A stretch of DNA of 64,000 nucleotides from Lachnospiraceae bacterium (GTDB taxonomy: Bacteria; Bacillota; Clostridia; Lachnospirales; Lachnospiraceae). The first letter of the stretch is position 1, and each line of letters begins with the position of its first letter. Below, piece after piece: positions 1-8,851 of this stretch. The notes under the pieces are model-generated. The model worked only from the letters and a program-made list of their open reading frames with translations. It was not told where the DNA came from and made no database searches. The stretch spans positions 1 through 64,000 of the forward strand of contig JAFTWC010000001.1 of the NCBI GenBank assembly GCA_017465475.1. Direction: 5' to 3'. The position numbers and the translations under genes are program-made.

Positions 1-1144
1 ATGCCAGCATACCCGCCTTTACCACAAAAAGTCCCGCAAAAAAACCGGTCGGCAATGCCGGAAGCAATAAAGAATAGGCTTCATAGTACACGCTGCTGCG
101 CTTTTGCTTTCCTGTGGCTCCCACGGAAGAAAGCATACCGAGATACTTGCTTCTCTCATCAAAGGACATATTAAATACGTTATGAACCAATACCACCGAA
201 GCTGCCATAATCAGTACAATAAAGAACACTGACAATACGTTTACCGCCAAATTAACGGTACTGTCGGAGGAATTACCGGACAATGCCAGTAAGCTGTTGT
301 TGGTCTCCAGTCTTGTCCAGTCTCCCGCAACATCCTCCAGCTTCTCCATTACATTCCCTGCCCGCTTCACATTTATGAGTACCGATACATTAATGCACTC
401 CGGCAGTGCTCCGTTCTCATCCAAAAACGTCAATGCAGTATAAGCCGCCGCCCCGTCTTTTTCAAAATCCGGACACTCCATAAAACCTACTACAGTATAC
501 GTCCCACACTCTCCCGTAGCTTCCTTTGTCTCAAAAAACGTATCGTTTTCCCCGTAGTAGGGAAATCCCTGGGGTGCTTCCTTGGCTACGTTTCCTTCCA
601 AAATAAAACGATCATACGGAAAATAAGTGGAGCCTTCCGTATCATAACGCTGTATGATTCGCTTAAAATAGCTTGCGGAAATCGTATCACCGATGGCAAT
701 TTGCGCTCCGTCCTTCAACACATCCTCATTTAAAAGAAGTTCTCCCGTCTTCTCCGGCAGGCGGCCTTCGGTTACCATAATGTTCATCCAGTCAAAGTTC
801 TTCTCTCCGTATGCCTTTACCTGCAAGTACGGGCGATCAGGATTTGCAGACCGGGCAAAGTCCGTATAGCCGTAGTCCGTGGAAACCGAAGTTGCCTTTA
901 CCTGCTTCATATCCTTAATTTTTTCGTAGACTTCTTTGTCAGCTTCATATACGATGGCATGCCATTTCCCGTCATTGGCCGCTGCCATATCTCCCAGATA
1001 AGTCACTCCCGTATCTCTTCCCACAAATACACAAGTCATCAGCATGACCATAAACACAATTCCCAAAAATGTGGTAAAAGTTCTTCTTTTGTTCTTTTTC
1101 ATGTACTGACGTGTCACATGATGCACTATCTTACGATTACTCAC
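1..1144 (-). CDS. FtsX-like ABC transporter permease, C-terminus cut by window edge
   Basis: Membrane subunit of a MacB/LolD-type ABC exporter, encoded just after its ATPase. I start it at a GTG (1144-1142): translation gives MSNRKIVHHVTRQYMKKNKR, and a strong GGGAGGTGG lies about 6 bases upstream. The start overlaps the ATPase stop by 8 bp, which indicates translational coupling. A basic N-terminus is followed by a first membrane helix (about residues 24-42) and a long extracytoplasmic MacB-PCD-like domain. A second helix (VLSVFFIVLIMAASVVLVHN) then begins the FtsX core. The frame stays open to base 1, so the C-terminal helices are outside the window. Such pairs often export or sense antimicrobial peptides, but the substrate cannot be read here. 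Confidence 0.85.
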   Translation of the reverse strand, partial: MSNRKIVHHVTRQYMKKNKRRTFTTFLGIVFMVMLMTCVFVGRDTGVTYLGDMAAANDGKWHAIVYEADKEVYEKIKDMKQVKATSVSTDYGYTDFARSANPDRPYLQVKAYGEKNFDWMNIMVTEGRLPEKTGELLLNEDVLKDGAQIAIGDTISASYFKRIIQRYDTEGSTYFPYDRFILEGNVAKEAPQGFPYYGENDTFFETKEATGECGTYTVVGFMECPDFEKDGAAAYTALTFLDENGALPECINVSVLINVKRAGNVMEKLEDVAGDWTRLETNNSLLALSGNSSDSTVNLAVNVLSVFFIVLIMAASVVLVHNVFNMSFDERSKYLGMLSSVGATGKQKRSSVYYEAYSLLLPALPTGFFAGLFVVKAGMLA

Positions 1145-1841
1145 CGAGACCACCTCCCAGTACGCGAATCCGCTCGTCCTTTGTAATCTTTCCGTCCTCA
1201 ATACAAATCATGCGATCAGCCTGCAGGGCAATACTCTCATCGTGGGTAATCAAAATCAACGTCTGCTTCTGCTTGCGGTTCGATTCTCTGAGCAAGCGGA
1301 TAATTTCTTCTCCGTTCTTGCGGTCCAAGTTCCCCGTCGGTTCGTCTGCCAGCAAAATTGCCGGATGATTAAACAATGCACGACCGATGGACACTCTCTG
1401 CTGCTGTCCGCCGGAAAGCTCGCTGGGCAAATTATTTCTGCGATCCGTCAATCCCAGGTACTCCACAATCCGGTCCAAACGCTCTTTATCCATAGATCTT
1501 CCGTCAAGCAAATGCGGAAGTAAAATATTTTCATCTACATTTAACACCGGTAACAGGTTATAGAACTGGTACACCAGACCGATTTGTCTGCGGCGGAAAA
1601 TCGCCAGTTTGTCTTCATCCAAATCGTGCATATCGGTTCCTTCCACAAATACCTTACCGCTTGTGGGCTTATCCACGCCGCCTAAAATATGTAACAACGT
1701 TGACTTTCCGCTGCCGGACGGTCCCACAATAGACACAAATTCACCCTTTTCCACGGTAAAACTCACATCATCCAATGCCTTGATACAGGTATTTCCTTCT
1801 CCGTATACCTTTGAAACATGCTCACATCTTAAAATTTCCAT
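1137..1841 (-). CDS. ABC transporter ATP-binding protein (MacB/LolD family)
   Basis: The 234-residue ATPase powers the adjoining FtsX-type permease. Walker A is GPSGSGKST (about residues 40-48), the signature is LSGGQQQRVSIGRAL (about 142-156) and Walker B is ILLADEPTGNLD (about 162-173), with the H-loop in LILITHD. The length and the VYQFYNLLPVLNVDEN Q-loop segment are typical of MacB/LolD ATPases. The ATG start follows GGGAGGAACCGAAA. A possible -10 (TATGAT, bases 1871-1876) and a 26-bp palindrome lie upstream. Confidence 0.93.
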   Translation of the reverse strand: MEILRCEHVSKVYGEGNTCIKALDDVSFTVEKGEFVSIVGPSGSGKSTLLHILGGVDKPTSGKVFVEGTDMHDLDEDKLAIFRRRQIGLVYQFYNLLPVLNVDENILLPHLLDGRSMDKERLDRIVEYLGLTDRRNNLPSELSGGQQQRVSIGRALFNHPAILLADEPTGNLDRKNGEEIIRLLRESNRKQKQTLILITHDESIALQADRMICIEDGKITKDERIRVLGGGLGE

Positions 1842-1904
1842 TTTCGGTTCCTCCCAAACTTGATACCTTTATCATACACAGGTAAAATGACACTTAAGTG
1901 AAAA

Positions 1905-1930
1905 GGTAAGTGACAAATTTGTCACTTACC
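1905..1930. promoter_or_regulatory. 26-bp perfect palindrome upstream of ABC operon (operator or terminator)
   Basis: A perfect inverted repeat centred at 1917.5, with half-site GGTAAGTGACAAA. A smaller palindrome, CACTTAAGTG (1891-1900), and further TGTCA(C/T) copies lie alongside. The position, about 60-90 bp upstream of the ABC ATPase start, suits a dimeric regulator. On the minus strand the hairpin is followed by TTTTC, so it could instead end transcription of the SGNH gene. No regulator gene is adjacent within the window. Confidence 0.5.
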
Positions 1931-2012
1931 CTTGTCATTTTTTATGTCACTTTTCCAGTTTCGCCGTGTGTCCGGTTTTCTTCCCCCCGGCCTGTCGGGT
2001 TCGTTTTCCGGT

Positions 2013-3122
2013 TTACTTAGAAATCGCCTCAAATATCGTCTGACCGTACAACCGGATAGCAAAATCATTCGGATGGTTCACGCAGTTTCCGGTATAGTTA
2101 AAGTAGGTCTTCCCCCTGTTCTCCATTTCACGGAACATACTATGTACCGGAGCTGCCGCCATACCTTCATGAACCTTTGCATAGTCCGTAAGTGCCTTCT
2201 CATAGTTAAGAAGTCCGTCATTCTGATAAGTCGGAATCTCCCTGTTTGCAGTCATGGCCGGATACAACACAAACTCGCAATCCGGATTCCGCTTTTTAAG
2301 TTCGGTAATAATTTCATCAATATATCCCATAAACTGCTCCGTCGGGTCCCACATACAGTTCATACCGAAACCGATAAATACCAAATCCGGTTTCTCCACA
2401 CGGTCAAACAATGTGTTTACATTATCCACGCCCCACTTTGCAGTGGAACCGCCTGCGGATAAGTTATCCTTTGTAATCTCTGCCTGAGGATAGCTTTCCC
2501 GAAGCTTTCTTGTTACCATTTCCGCCCATACCGGCATATTCGGATAACGGTCGGACTGCACCTTCATCGGATTTAAGGAACCCATATCCACCGCCGGTTC
2601 ATCAGCACCGCTGGCTTCCCAACCTGCCGTAATACTGTCACCGAAATATACAATGTGAAGCGGACTGCCGCTCTCTAATTTCTCATAGGTCTTGGTAAGA
2701 CGCTCGCCCATACGCTCCGGTACAAGTCCGGTCCAGGACTCGCCTGTCTCGTAAGTCACCAACACCTGGTACTTGTACACATGCGGAAGAATCATGGTGA
2801 ATTCCTTCTTGCCCGCAAGACAAAGCCAGCCTGCCCACGGCTCGTCGTTGTACGGCTTGACGTATTCCTCTCTTTTTAATACAGGGATGCGGCTGTCTTC
2901 TGTACGCACAATCCCCCTCTCCGTTACGGTATAGTCCTTACCTTCTTCATATACAACCGTAGCGTCATGATTCGTGATCTTTGTAATCTTTTTCGGGGTG
3001 TACAAAAGATTTCCACCCTGTTCCTTTTTATCCCCATCCTCATAAAAGCATACGGATTCTTCCCAAATCAATCCACCCATCCAAACCGGTGCCAACCATT
3101 CCTGCAATCTGCTTTTTACCAT
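2013..3122 (-). CDS. SGNH/GDSL-family hydrolase (putative carbohydrate esterase)
   Basis: A 369-residue protein with a roughly 140-residue N-terminal beta-rich domain, then a C-terminal SGNH hydrolase domain. Block I is IVYFGDSITAGW with the nucleophile Ser in GDS. Block II is GGSTAKWG, block III is FIGFGMN, and block V is NHPNDFA, which supplies Asp and His. No signal peptide is visible, so a cytoplasmic deacetylase acting on imported oligosaccharides is plausible, consistent with other glycan enzymes in the window. The ATG is preceded by AGAAGGAA. The family (SGNH) is clear; the substrate is not. Confidence 0.85.
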   Translation of the reverse strand: MVKSRLQEWLAPVWMGGLIWEESVCFYEDGDKKEQGGNLLYTPKKITKITNHDATVVYEEGKDYTVTERGIVRTEDSRIPVLKREEYVKPYNDEPWAGWLCLAGKKEFTMILPHVYKYQVLVTYETGESWTGLVPERMGERLTKTYEKLESGSPLHIVYFGDSITAGWEASGADEPAVDMGSLNPMKVQSDRYPNMPVWAEMVTRKLRESYPQAEITKDNLSAGGSTAKWGVDNVNTLFDRVEKPDLVFIGFGMNCMWDPTEQFMGYIDEIITELKKRNPDCEFVLYPAMTANREIPTYQNDGLLNYEKALTDYAKVHEGMAAAPVHSMFREMENRGKTYFNYTGNCVNHPNDFAIRLYGQTIFEAISK

Positions 3123-3143
3123 ACGCGCTTTATTCCTTCTGAT

Positions 3144-4877
3144 TTATATTTTCTTAAATTTCTTTACTTCTTCTTCCAAACTCTCGGAAATCTCCTTATT
3201 CGCGTCCGCCTGAGACTTAATCGAACCGAGAGACATTACCAGCTGGCCGGTATGTTCCGCTGCGGTACCGATTCCCTGCGCACTTTCCTCGACCGCAATA
3301 TTGATACCGTTCAGACTCTCTGCTACCACCGCCATCGTTTCCTTTAAACCGTCCGCACTTCCATAGAAATCGTTCATCACGGAATTCAAGCTTTCCGCAT
3401 CCGTATAATACTGTTTTGCCACTCCGACAAATTTGTCATAATCGGTCAATACCGTTTGGTCAATAAATTCCAACATCTCATTGGCACTTCTGGATAAATC
3501 ATCCACCGCCGTAGTAACAAGTTTGCTGAGATCCTGAATATTATTGGCCGTATTTCTACTGTCATCCGCAAGAATACGGATTTCATCCGCCACCACTGCA
3601 AAGCCTTTGCCGGCTTCTCCCGCGCGTGCCGCTTCAATGGACGCATTCAGCGCAAGCAGGTTTGTCTGTTCGGAAATACTTAAAATATCTACCGTCAAGC
3701 TGTTAATCCGGTCAACATTTTTGCTGTTTTCGATTGCCTTCTCCAAAAGCCCGCGAATCTGCTCCAGCATCCGATTTGTCGTTTCCTTACTTTCAACCAC
3801 ACGCCCCTGTACCTCTTCCGCGCGTCCTTTGATTTCACCACAATATTCCGCTCCCTCTTCTGCCTTATCCCGAATCGTTCTCACTTCATCCGCCACATCC
3901 CGCGCACTGTCCGTCATCTGCGTCAAGGTCGCAGAAAGCTCTTCCATATTTGCGGAAAGTTCTTCCATTGTTGCCGAAATATTGGATGCATCTTCATTGG
4001 AGTCCGTGACACCCTGCATAATATTCAATGCCAGTTCCTCCATACGACCGGATTCACGCTTTATCTTTTGCATCATTCCCTGTAACTGCTCAATAAACCT
4101 ATTTAATCCGCGCACCAACTGTCCCAATTCATCTTGCGACTTAACCGTAACACGCTCTGTCAAATCGCCTTCCTGTTTTTCGATTTTTTCCATCATTTCC
4201 GTCAATTGTCTGCTTGCCCGGGAAGCCGGCTTGGCAACCGAACCGTTTACAATCAGTATTACGCAGACCGCCAATGCTGTGCAACCAAGTAACAGAACCA
4301 TACTTAACGTCAGCATTGATTGCGCAAACTCGGTTCCGTCTTCTGTCATGGAACCTACGCTCTCATGCAATGTACCGGAAAATGCAGTTGCCTTCTCCGT
4401 GGTAGCAGTCGCCAAGTCCATGGTATTTGCACTGAAGGTAATCATTGTCATACGATCCCCTGCCAAAACCGCATCTACCATTTTTGACAAGTTCTGTATC
4501 AAATCCGATGCGGCTTTCTCATATTCCAAAAAAGTAGCCAAAAGAGCTTCCTCTTTCGTCGCTTCCACCTTTTCTCTCATATCTTTCATCGTTGCCTGTG
4601 CCGTTTCCATCGTCGCCGGTGCTGCCATTGCAGCAATCCCGTTTAACGTCACATCATCTGATGTCAGTGCCATCATATTCGAGTACAAACGCACTTCCCC
4701 TATCATCGTGGCCATACTCGTATTATCCTCTTCAATTGCCATGTAAATTGTTCCCACCTGCTCCAGTGTTTCCGATGTGTGGATCGTTGCCCGTCTGCAG
4801 ACCGTAATTACACTCAATGCAAATGCAAGAAGTATCACTACCGCTACCGTAACCTTTACCCATATGTGTTTTTTCAT
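3144..4877 (-). CDS. Methyl-accepting chemotaxis protein
   Basis: A 577-residue chemoreceptor. A transmembrane helix at about residues 8-28 is followed by an extracytoplasmic helical domain (about 30-185, 4HB-like). A second helix ([18 protein letters not shown], about 193-210) leads to a HAMP domain and a long coiled-coil signalling domain. The conserved hairpin tip ([19 protein letters not shown]) lies at about 405-425. No C-terminal CheR-tethering pentapeptide is seen. AGGAGGCGG precedes the ATG. A cheW lies 30 kb away, so the chemotaxis genes are dispersed. The ligand is unknown. Confidence 0.94.
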   Translation of the reverse strand: MKKHIWVKVTVAVVILLAFALSVITVCRRATIHTSETLEQVGTIYMAIEEDNTSMATMIGEVRLYSNMMALTSDDVTLNGIAAMAAPATMETAQATMKDMREKVEATKEEALLATFLEYEKAASDLIQNLSKMVDAVLAGDRMTMITFSANTMDLATATTEKATAFSGTLHESVGSMTEDGTEFAQSMLTLSMVLLLGCTALAVCVILIVNGSVAKPASRASRQLTEMMEKIEKQEGDLTERVTVKSQDELGQLVRGLNRFIEQLQGMMQKIKRESGRMEELALNIMQGVTDSNEDASNISATMEELSANMEELSATLTQMTDSARDVADEVRTIRDKAEEGAEYCGEIKGRAEEVQGRVVESKETTNRMLEQIRGLLEKAIENSKNVDRINSLTVDILSISEQTNLLALNASIEAARAGEAGKGFAVVADEIRILADDSRNTANNIQDLSKLVTTAVDDLSRSANEMLEFIDQTVLTDYDKFVGVAKQYYTDAESLNSVMNDFYGSADGLKETMAVVAESLNGINIAVEESAQGIGTAAEHTGQLVMSLGSIKSQADANKEISESLEEEVKKFKKI

Positions 4878-5061
4878 TACAACCGCCTCCTAAGTATTCC
4901 GGGCCTTCCTTATCAAAGCCCGTTCTCCTATTTATCTCCGCTTTCAGTCTAACACCTTTTTTTACATTTTTCAACACAACCGGCAAACTTTGTCTGACTC
5001 TTCCGCTTTTTTTCGATTACATCTTGCAGCACTGCTCTGCGCATCGAATTGTCACGCAATT

Positions 5062-6132
5062 CTACGCTTTTACCGCCCACCGTAGTTTCGTGGACTTTGC
5101 CCGCGGGTTTCTCTGACATTCTGCCGCAGACGGACGAATCACATCCTCCGAAGCATCACTGTACACACCCTCTTTTTTCAGTTGTTTAAAGGCTTTTTTC
5201 ACCAACTGGTCTTCTCCCGAGTGGAAGGTAAGAATCGCCACTCGCGCTCCCGGCTTCAAAATTCCCGGAAGCTTTTCAAGAAACGCATACAACACTTCAA
5301 ACTCGCTGTTTACATCAATGCGAAGTGCCTGAAACACTCTGGCGCAGGACTTTTTCACCACTTCCTTGTACTCTGCAGGAGGAAGCTTACTAAGGGCCTC
5401 CTCGATGGCTTCCCGAAGCTCTGTGGTAGTTTCAAACTTCGCTCCCCGCTTTATTTTCTGAAATACCACCTTGGCAATCTGCTCCGCATAAGGCTCATCG
5501 GAATTTTCCACCATCATGCCGATAAATTCTTCCTTGGTAATGCTGCGCAGGCGCTCCGATGCGGACTGCCCGTGTTCCGGGTCCAATCGCAAATCCAGCG
5601 GCCCCTCCACTTTGTAAGAAAATCCACGTTCCGGATTATCAATCTGCATGGAAGATACGCCCAAATCCGCCAGTACAAAGTCAAACTTTCCGGCTTTCTC
5701 CGCCACTTCATCAATGTTGGCAAAGTTGGTCTGACAGATAGTCAGAATGTCCTCTCCGTAGCCCTTATCCTCTAAACGCTTCTTCGTTTTTACAATCTCA
5801 ATGGGGTCCACATCCAAGGCATACATATGGCCTTTTCCCTCAAGCTTTGCCAGCATGGCACTTGTATGTCCGCCATAGCCCAGGGTCGCATCCAATCCCT
5901 GCTCTCCCGGCTGAATTTTCAGTACATCCAGTATTTCATCTACCATAATGGAAATATGCATCCCCGCCGGAGTACTGCCCTTACGAATGACCTTCTCGAT
6001 GGTGTCTGCATATTTTTCCGGATTGGCTTCCTTATACTTTTCATGAAATGCCCGCGGGTGGGTTCCTTTATATCTGACCCGCCGCTTGTGGGGGGTGTCT
6101 GTATTCTGTTCGTTGTTCTGTTCGTTTGTCAC
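5062..6132 (-). CDS. rsmH: RsmH-type 16S rRNA C1402 N4-methyltransferase, divergent paralogue
   Basis: A 356-residue SAM-dependent methyltransferase of the RsmH (MraW) family. It starts at GTG, 7 bases after AAAAAGGAG. About 55 lysine- and arginine-rich residues precede the usual N-terminal HISIMVDEIL. The SAM loop reads DATLGYGGHTSAML instead of the usual DGTLGGxGHS. Later motifs (DFVLADLGVSSMQIDNPERG, ARVFQALRIDVNSE, AILTFHSGEDQLVKKAF) are well conserved. The gene does not sit with mraZ/ftsL/ftsI, where canonical rsmH lies. Some Lachnospiraceae carry a second RsmH, which this may be. Its rRNA target is an inference. Confidence 0.85.
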   Translation of the reverse strand: MTNEQNNEQNTDTPHKRRVRYKGTHPRAFHEKYKEANPEKYADTIEKVIRKGSTPAGMHISIMVDEILDVLKIQPGEQGLDATLGYGGHTSAMLAKLEGKGHMYALDVDPIEIVKTKKRLEDKGYGEDILTICQTNFANIDEVAEKAGKFDFVLADLGVSSMQIDNPERGFSYKVEGPLDLRLDPEHGQSASERLRSITKEEFIGMMVENSDEPYAEQIAKVVFQKIKRGAKFETTTELREAIEEALSKLPPAEYKEVVKKSCARVFQALRIDVNSEFEVLYAFLEKLPGILKPGARVAILTFHSGEDQLVKKAFKQLKKEGVYSDASEDVIRPSAAECQRNPRAKSTKLRWAVKA

Positions 6133-6150
6133 CTGTTAACTCCTTTTTAT

Positions 6151-6816
6151 CTATTCTTCCACCGCCGCCAGCACCTCTCCCGGGTCCGTGGCCGATGCAA
6201 AGCCTTCTTTTCTCCAGTCTTCCTGCTCATTTTTCACAAACCACCCCGCCTGTAACGTCTTCATTCCGAAAGCCCGGGCAGTTTCCAACTCCTGACTTCC
6301 GCCGTCTCCCACGTACAGACACTCTTCCGGCGCCACCGAAAGCTCCGCCAGGCACCGTTCAAAGATTTCATGCTCCGGCTTTTGTACCCCCTGTTCACAA
6401 GAAAGCATCATCACATCGAAACAGGATGCCAGCACATTTGCCCGGATAGCCTCCGCCTCTTCCAAAAAACAATTACTGATAAGCCCCACCTTATAGCCCC
6501 GCTCCTTTAACTCCCGGAGCATGGAAACCATCCGGTATTCCACCTTCTGCAAGCTCTCCGACTTAAAGGCATAACGCTTTTTCACTGCTTCCGAAATCCG
6601 CTCGGGATGAGCATACCGGGTACGCTCCCCAATCCAGTAAAGAGACTCTTCAAAATTCATTTTCCCTTTACTGCGGGCCTCCTCTGTTTCATGCCACAAC
6701 GGATAAAACTCGTCAATATCCGCGCCCAAATCCGCTGCAACATTCCGTCCGAAATACCGTGGCACACTATGCAGCGTCACCAATGTTTCAAACATGTCAA
6801 AGATAACTGCTTTCAT
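6151..6816 (-). CDS. HAD-superfamily hydrolase (subfamily IA)
   Basis: A 221-residue HAD phosphatase-like protein. Motif I is VIFDMFETL, with nucleophile Asp8; the usual second Asp is Phe, as in many FDLFxTL-type members. Motif II is VGLISNC, motif III Lys is in GVQKPEHEIF, and motif IV is LYVGDGGSQELETA. A helical cap domain lies between motifs I and II. AAGGGAGCATAAAGC precedes the ATG. It ends 18 bp before the rsmH-like start, so the two are probably co-transcribed. The substrate is unknown. Confidence 0.85.
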   Translation of the reverse strand: MKAVIFDMFETLVTLHSVPRYFGRNVAADLGADIDEFYPLWHETEEARSKGKMNFEESLYWIGERTRYAHPERISEAVKKRYAFKSESLQKVEYRMVSMLRELKERGYKVGLISNCFLEEAEAIRANVLASCFDVMMLSCEQGVQKPEHEIFERCLAELSVAPEECLYVGDGGSQELETARAFGMKTLQAGWFVKNEQEDWRKEGFASATDPGEVLAAVEE

Positions 6817-6870
6817 GCTTTATGCTCCCTTCTGTAGTTTGTTCCCCAACACAGCTACAAAAGACCTTCC

Positions 6871-7467
6871 TTATCTCTTCTGCAATTCGTCCAAATTCTT
6901 GTTATAAGCCGGAATAAACTCTTCCATAAAACAATCCGCCTCAGGAAGCTCCATGGCAATAATGGATGCTTTCGTAGACTGAAATGCACTGTCAAACTCC
7001 TTATTACCTGCCTTTTTCTCTTCCATACACTTAATCAGGGCAGAAAACTTGTCTGCCGCTTTCACTAACTTCCAAAGATAGGCATCCTCTTCTTCCTTAA
7101 AATACAAACCGTAAAACTCCTCCCGCAAATCCTCCGGAAGCATGGAAAGAAGCGTCTCTGCCGCCGCATCCTCTATCTTGTGGAACACTGTCTGTATCGT
7201 CTCATTATAATACTTCACCGGCGTGGGCATATCCCCTGTAATAATCTCCGTGGTATCATGATACATCCCAATCAGCGCCGCCTTACTGGCATCCAGGCTC
7301 TTTCCGAACCGCTTGTTACCGATGACACAAAGCATATGAGCAATCATCGCCACTTCCAAGGAATGCTCACAAATGTTTTCCGTACAGGAATTCCGCATCA
7401 AGGCCCAGCGGTCAATATATTTCATGCGGGACATCATCGCGCAAAAATTACTCTCATCTTTTCCCAT
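6871..7467 (-). CDS. HD-domain 5'-deoxynucleotidase (YfbR-like)
   Basis: A 198-residue HD-domain phosphohydrolase resembling YfbR, which dephosphorylates deoxyribonucleoside monophosphates. Metal-binding motifs are ENICEHSLEVA (His), GMYHDTTEIITGDMPTPVKY (His-Asp) and KAADKFSALIKC (Asp). I prefer the ATG at 7467 (MGKDESNFCAMMSRM), because family members begin close to this segment and AAGGGG sits just upstream. An in-frame ATG at 7506 would add 13 residues and also has a purine-rich upstream region. It is divergent from the metallo-beta-lactamase-fold gene. Confidence 0.85.
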   Translation of the reverse strand: MGKDESNFCAMMSRMKYIDRWALMRNSCTENICEHSLEVAMIAHMLCVIGNKRFGKSLDASKAALIGMYHDTTEIITGDMPTPVKYYNETIQTVFHKIEDAAAETLLSMLPEDLREEFYGLYFKEEEDAYLWKLVKAADKFSALIKCMEEKKAGNKEFDSAFQSTKASIIAMELPEADCFMEEFIPAYNKNLDELQKR

Positions 7468-7650
7468 GGTTTCATCCCCTTTTCTTCTCTCATTTACACA
7501 TTTCATTATGCCTTATCTCCCCCTCACTGTCAATCGAACAGGCACTTTTTCTTGAAAAAAACAGGAAACCGTGTTACACTGCAAACACAGGCGGCGATAC
7601 GTTTTTCTCGCCGCACCATACCCTCACAACGGGATGAAAGGATAACTGAT

Positions 7651-8439
7651 ATGAAAATTACAGCCTTACTGGAAAACACCACCGAGCGGGACGATATGCA
7701 GGTGGAACACGGTCTTAGCCTATATATCGAAACCGAGCGCCATAAGATTCTTTTTGACATGGGCCAAAGTGACTTATTTGCAAAAAATGCAGACACACTG
7801 GGCATCGACCTGTCAAAGGTGGATATTGCCATCCTTTCCCACGGTCACTACGACCACGGTGGCGGGCTGCAGACCTTTCTTTCTCTCAATGACAAAGCAC
7901 CGGTTTACATCAATCGGTATGCCTTTGAGCCTCATTTCAATGCGTTGGATAAGTATATCGGCTTGGATGAAGGCTTGCGTACTACTCTTGTAGAACAAAA
8001 TAGAATGCATATTGTCGACGAATCTTGCATACTTACGCCGGGGTTAACCCTCTTTTCCTGCAACGAGCGCACCCGCTCCCGGGACTTAGGAAGCTTCGGC
8101 TTAACGGTTTTGGATGGAAATAGTCACGTACCGGATGACTTTCGCCACGAACAGTATCTTTTAATCGAAGAGAACGATAAAAAAGTTCTTATCAGCGGTT
8201 GTTCCCATAAGGGAATTCAAAATATTATGGAATGGTTCGCTCCGGATATCTTGGTAGGGGGATTTCATTTTATGAAGCTGGCACCTGGAGAAGCCCTGGA
8301 TGCCGCAGCAAAAGACCTAAACAAATATTCCACCCGCTACTTTACCGGCCACTGCACCGGTGAGGAACAGTTTGCCTACTTAAAGGAACGGATGGAACGA
8401 TTAGAATATCTTTCTTGCGGAAAGACGATTCTGCTGTAG
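7651..8439 (+). CDS. Metallo-beta-lactamase-fold hydrolase
   Basis: A 262-residue MBL-fold metalloprotein. The signature HGHYDHGGG lies at about residues 62-70. Further ligand motifs are GCSHKGI and TGHCTGEEQF, with a GGFHFM segment between them. The architecture matches MBL proteins annotated as related to 7,8-dihydropterin-6-methyl-4-(beta-D-ribofuranosyl)-aminobenzene-5'-phosphate synthase, a weak functional label. The ATG at 7651 has AAAGGATAACTGAT upstream. The frame is open well to the left, but only this start gives the normal N-terminus (MKITALLEN). Confidence 0.88.
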   Translation: MKITALLENTTERDDMQVEHGLSLYIETERHKILFDMGQSDLFAKNADTLGIDLSKVDIAILSHGHYDHGGGLQTFLSLNDKAPVYINRYAFEPHFNALDKYIGLDEGLRTTLVEQNRMHIVDESCILTPGLTLFSCNERTRSRDLGSFGLTVLDGNSHVPDDFRHEQYLLIEENDKKVLISGCSHKGIQNIMEWFAPDILVGGFHFMKLAPGEALDAAAKDLNKYSTRYFTGHCTGEEQFAYLKERMERLEYLSCGKTILL

Positions 8440-8779
8440 ATAGCTTCTTCCTCCCCACGGCGGATCATTCCTTCGGAATGTTTCTCACAAAGGGAAGTTT
8501 TATACTATTTGACCCAAAAGCCATAGTCAAGTCAACAAAATCGAGAGGTTTTGAGTGTTCTAAACGACGGATTTTCTCAACAAAGCGTATATTAGCTGTT
8601 TAGACCCACAAATCTATAAAATTTTTCTCAAATAAGTCGTTATACAGTATTCTGAGAAAATGATTAGCTCCGGCACTCCAAAAACAGCGAAAATCATAGC
8701 AAATTCGTTGCTTCGAAAATTATCAGTGGGTCAGATGCTGTAGAAATTGCTATAATGACCCAAACCAAGTAAGTCACTA
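8440..8779. other. Intergenic stretch without a recognised gene; possible degenerate repeat
   Basis: This stretch between convergent genes holds four copies of the hexamer GACCCA or its complement (8511-8516, 8603-8608, 8727-8732 and 8757-8762). The last two form an inverted pair 36 bp apart. On the minus strand about 42 codons at 8475-8600 are open and end at a TGA, but there is no start codon with a ribosome site. A small CATTCCTTCGGAATG hairpin near 8468 may weakly end the upstream gene. I assign no function. Confidence 0.35.
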
Positions 8780-8830
8780 AGAAAAAAGCCACTGCACTTA
8801 CGAACTAAACATCGCAAGCGCAATGGCTCT
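8780..8830 (-). terminator. Rho-independent terminator of the DUF3737 gene
   Basis: On the minus strand AGCCATTGCGC pairs with GTGCAGTGGCT (11 pairs counting two G-T wobbles), followed by TTTTTTC. It lies 21 bp after the stop of the 8852-9688 gene. Confidence 0.65.
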
Positions 8831-8851
8831 GCTGTTTTCATTAAAAATAGT

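Noticed and set aside
3544-4746. 400-codon open frame on the plus strand
   Set aside because: It is the antisense of the chemoreceptor gene, whose repeats keep this frame open; Ser/Thr/Ile-rich with no family resemblance and no ribosome site.
7180-7650. Long N-terminal extension of the metallo-beta-lactamase-fold protein
   Set aside because: The extra codons overlap the opposite YfbR-like gene and precede the clear ribosome site and family N-terminus at 7651.
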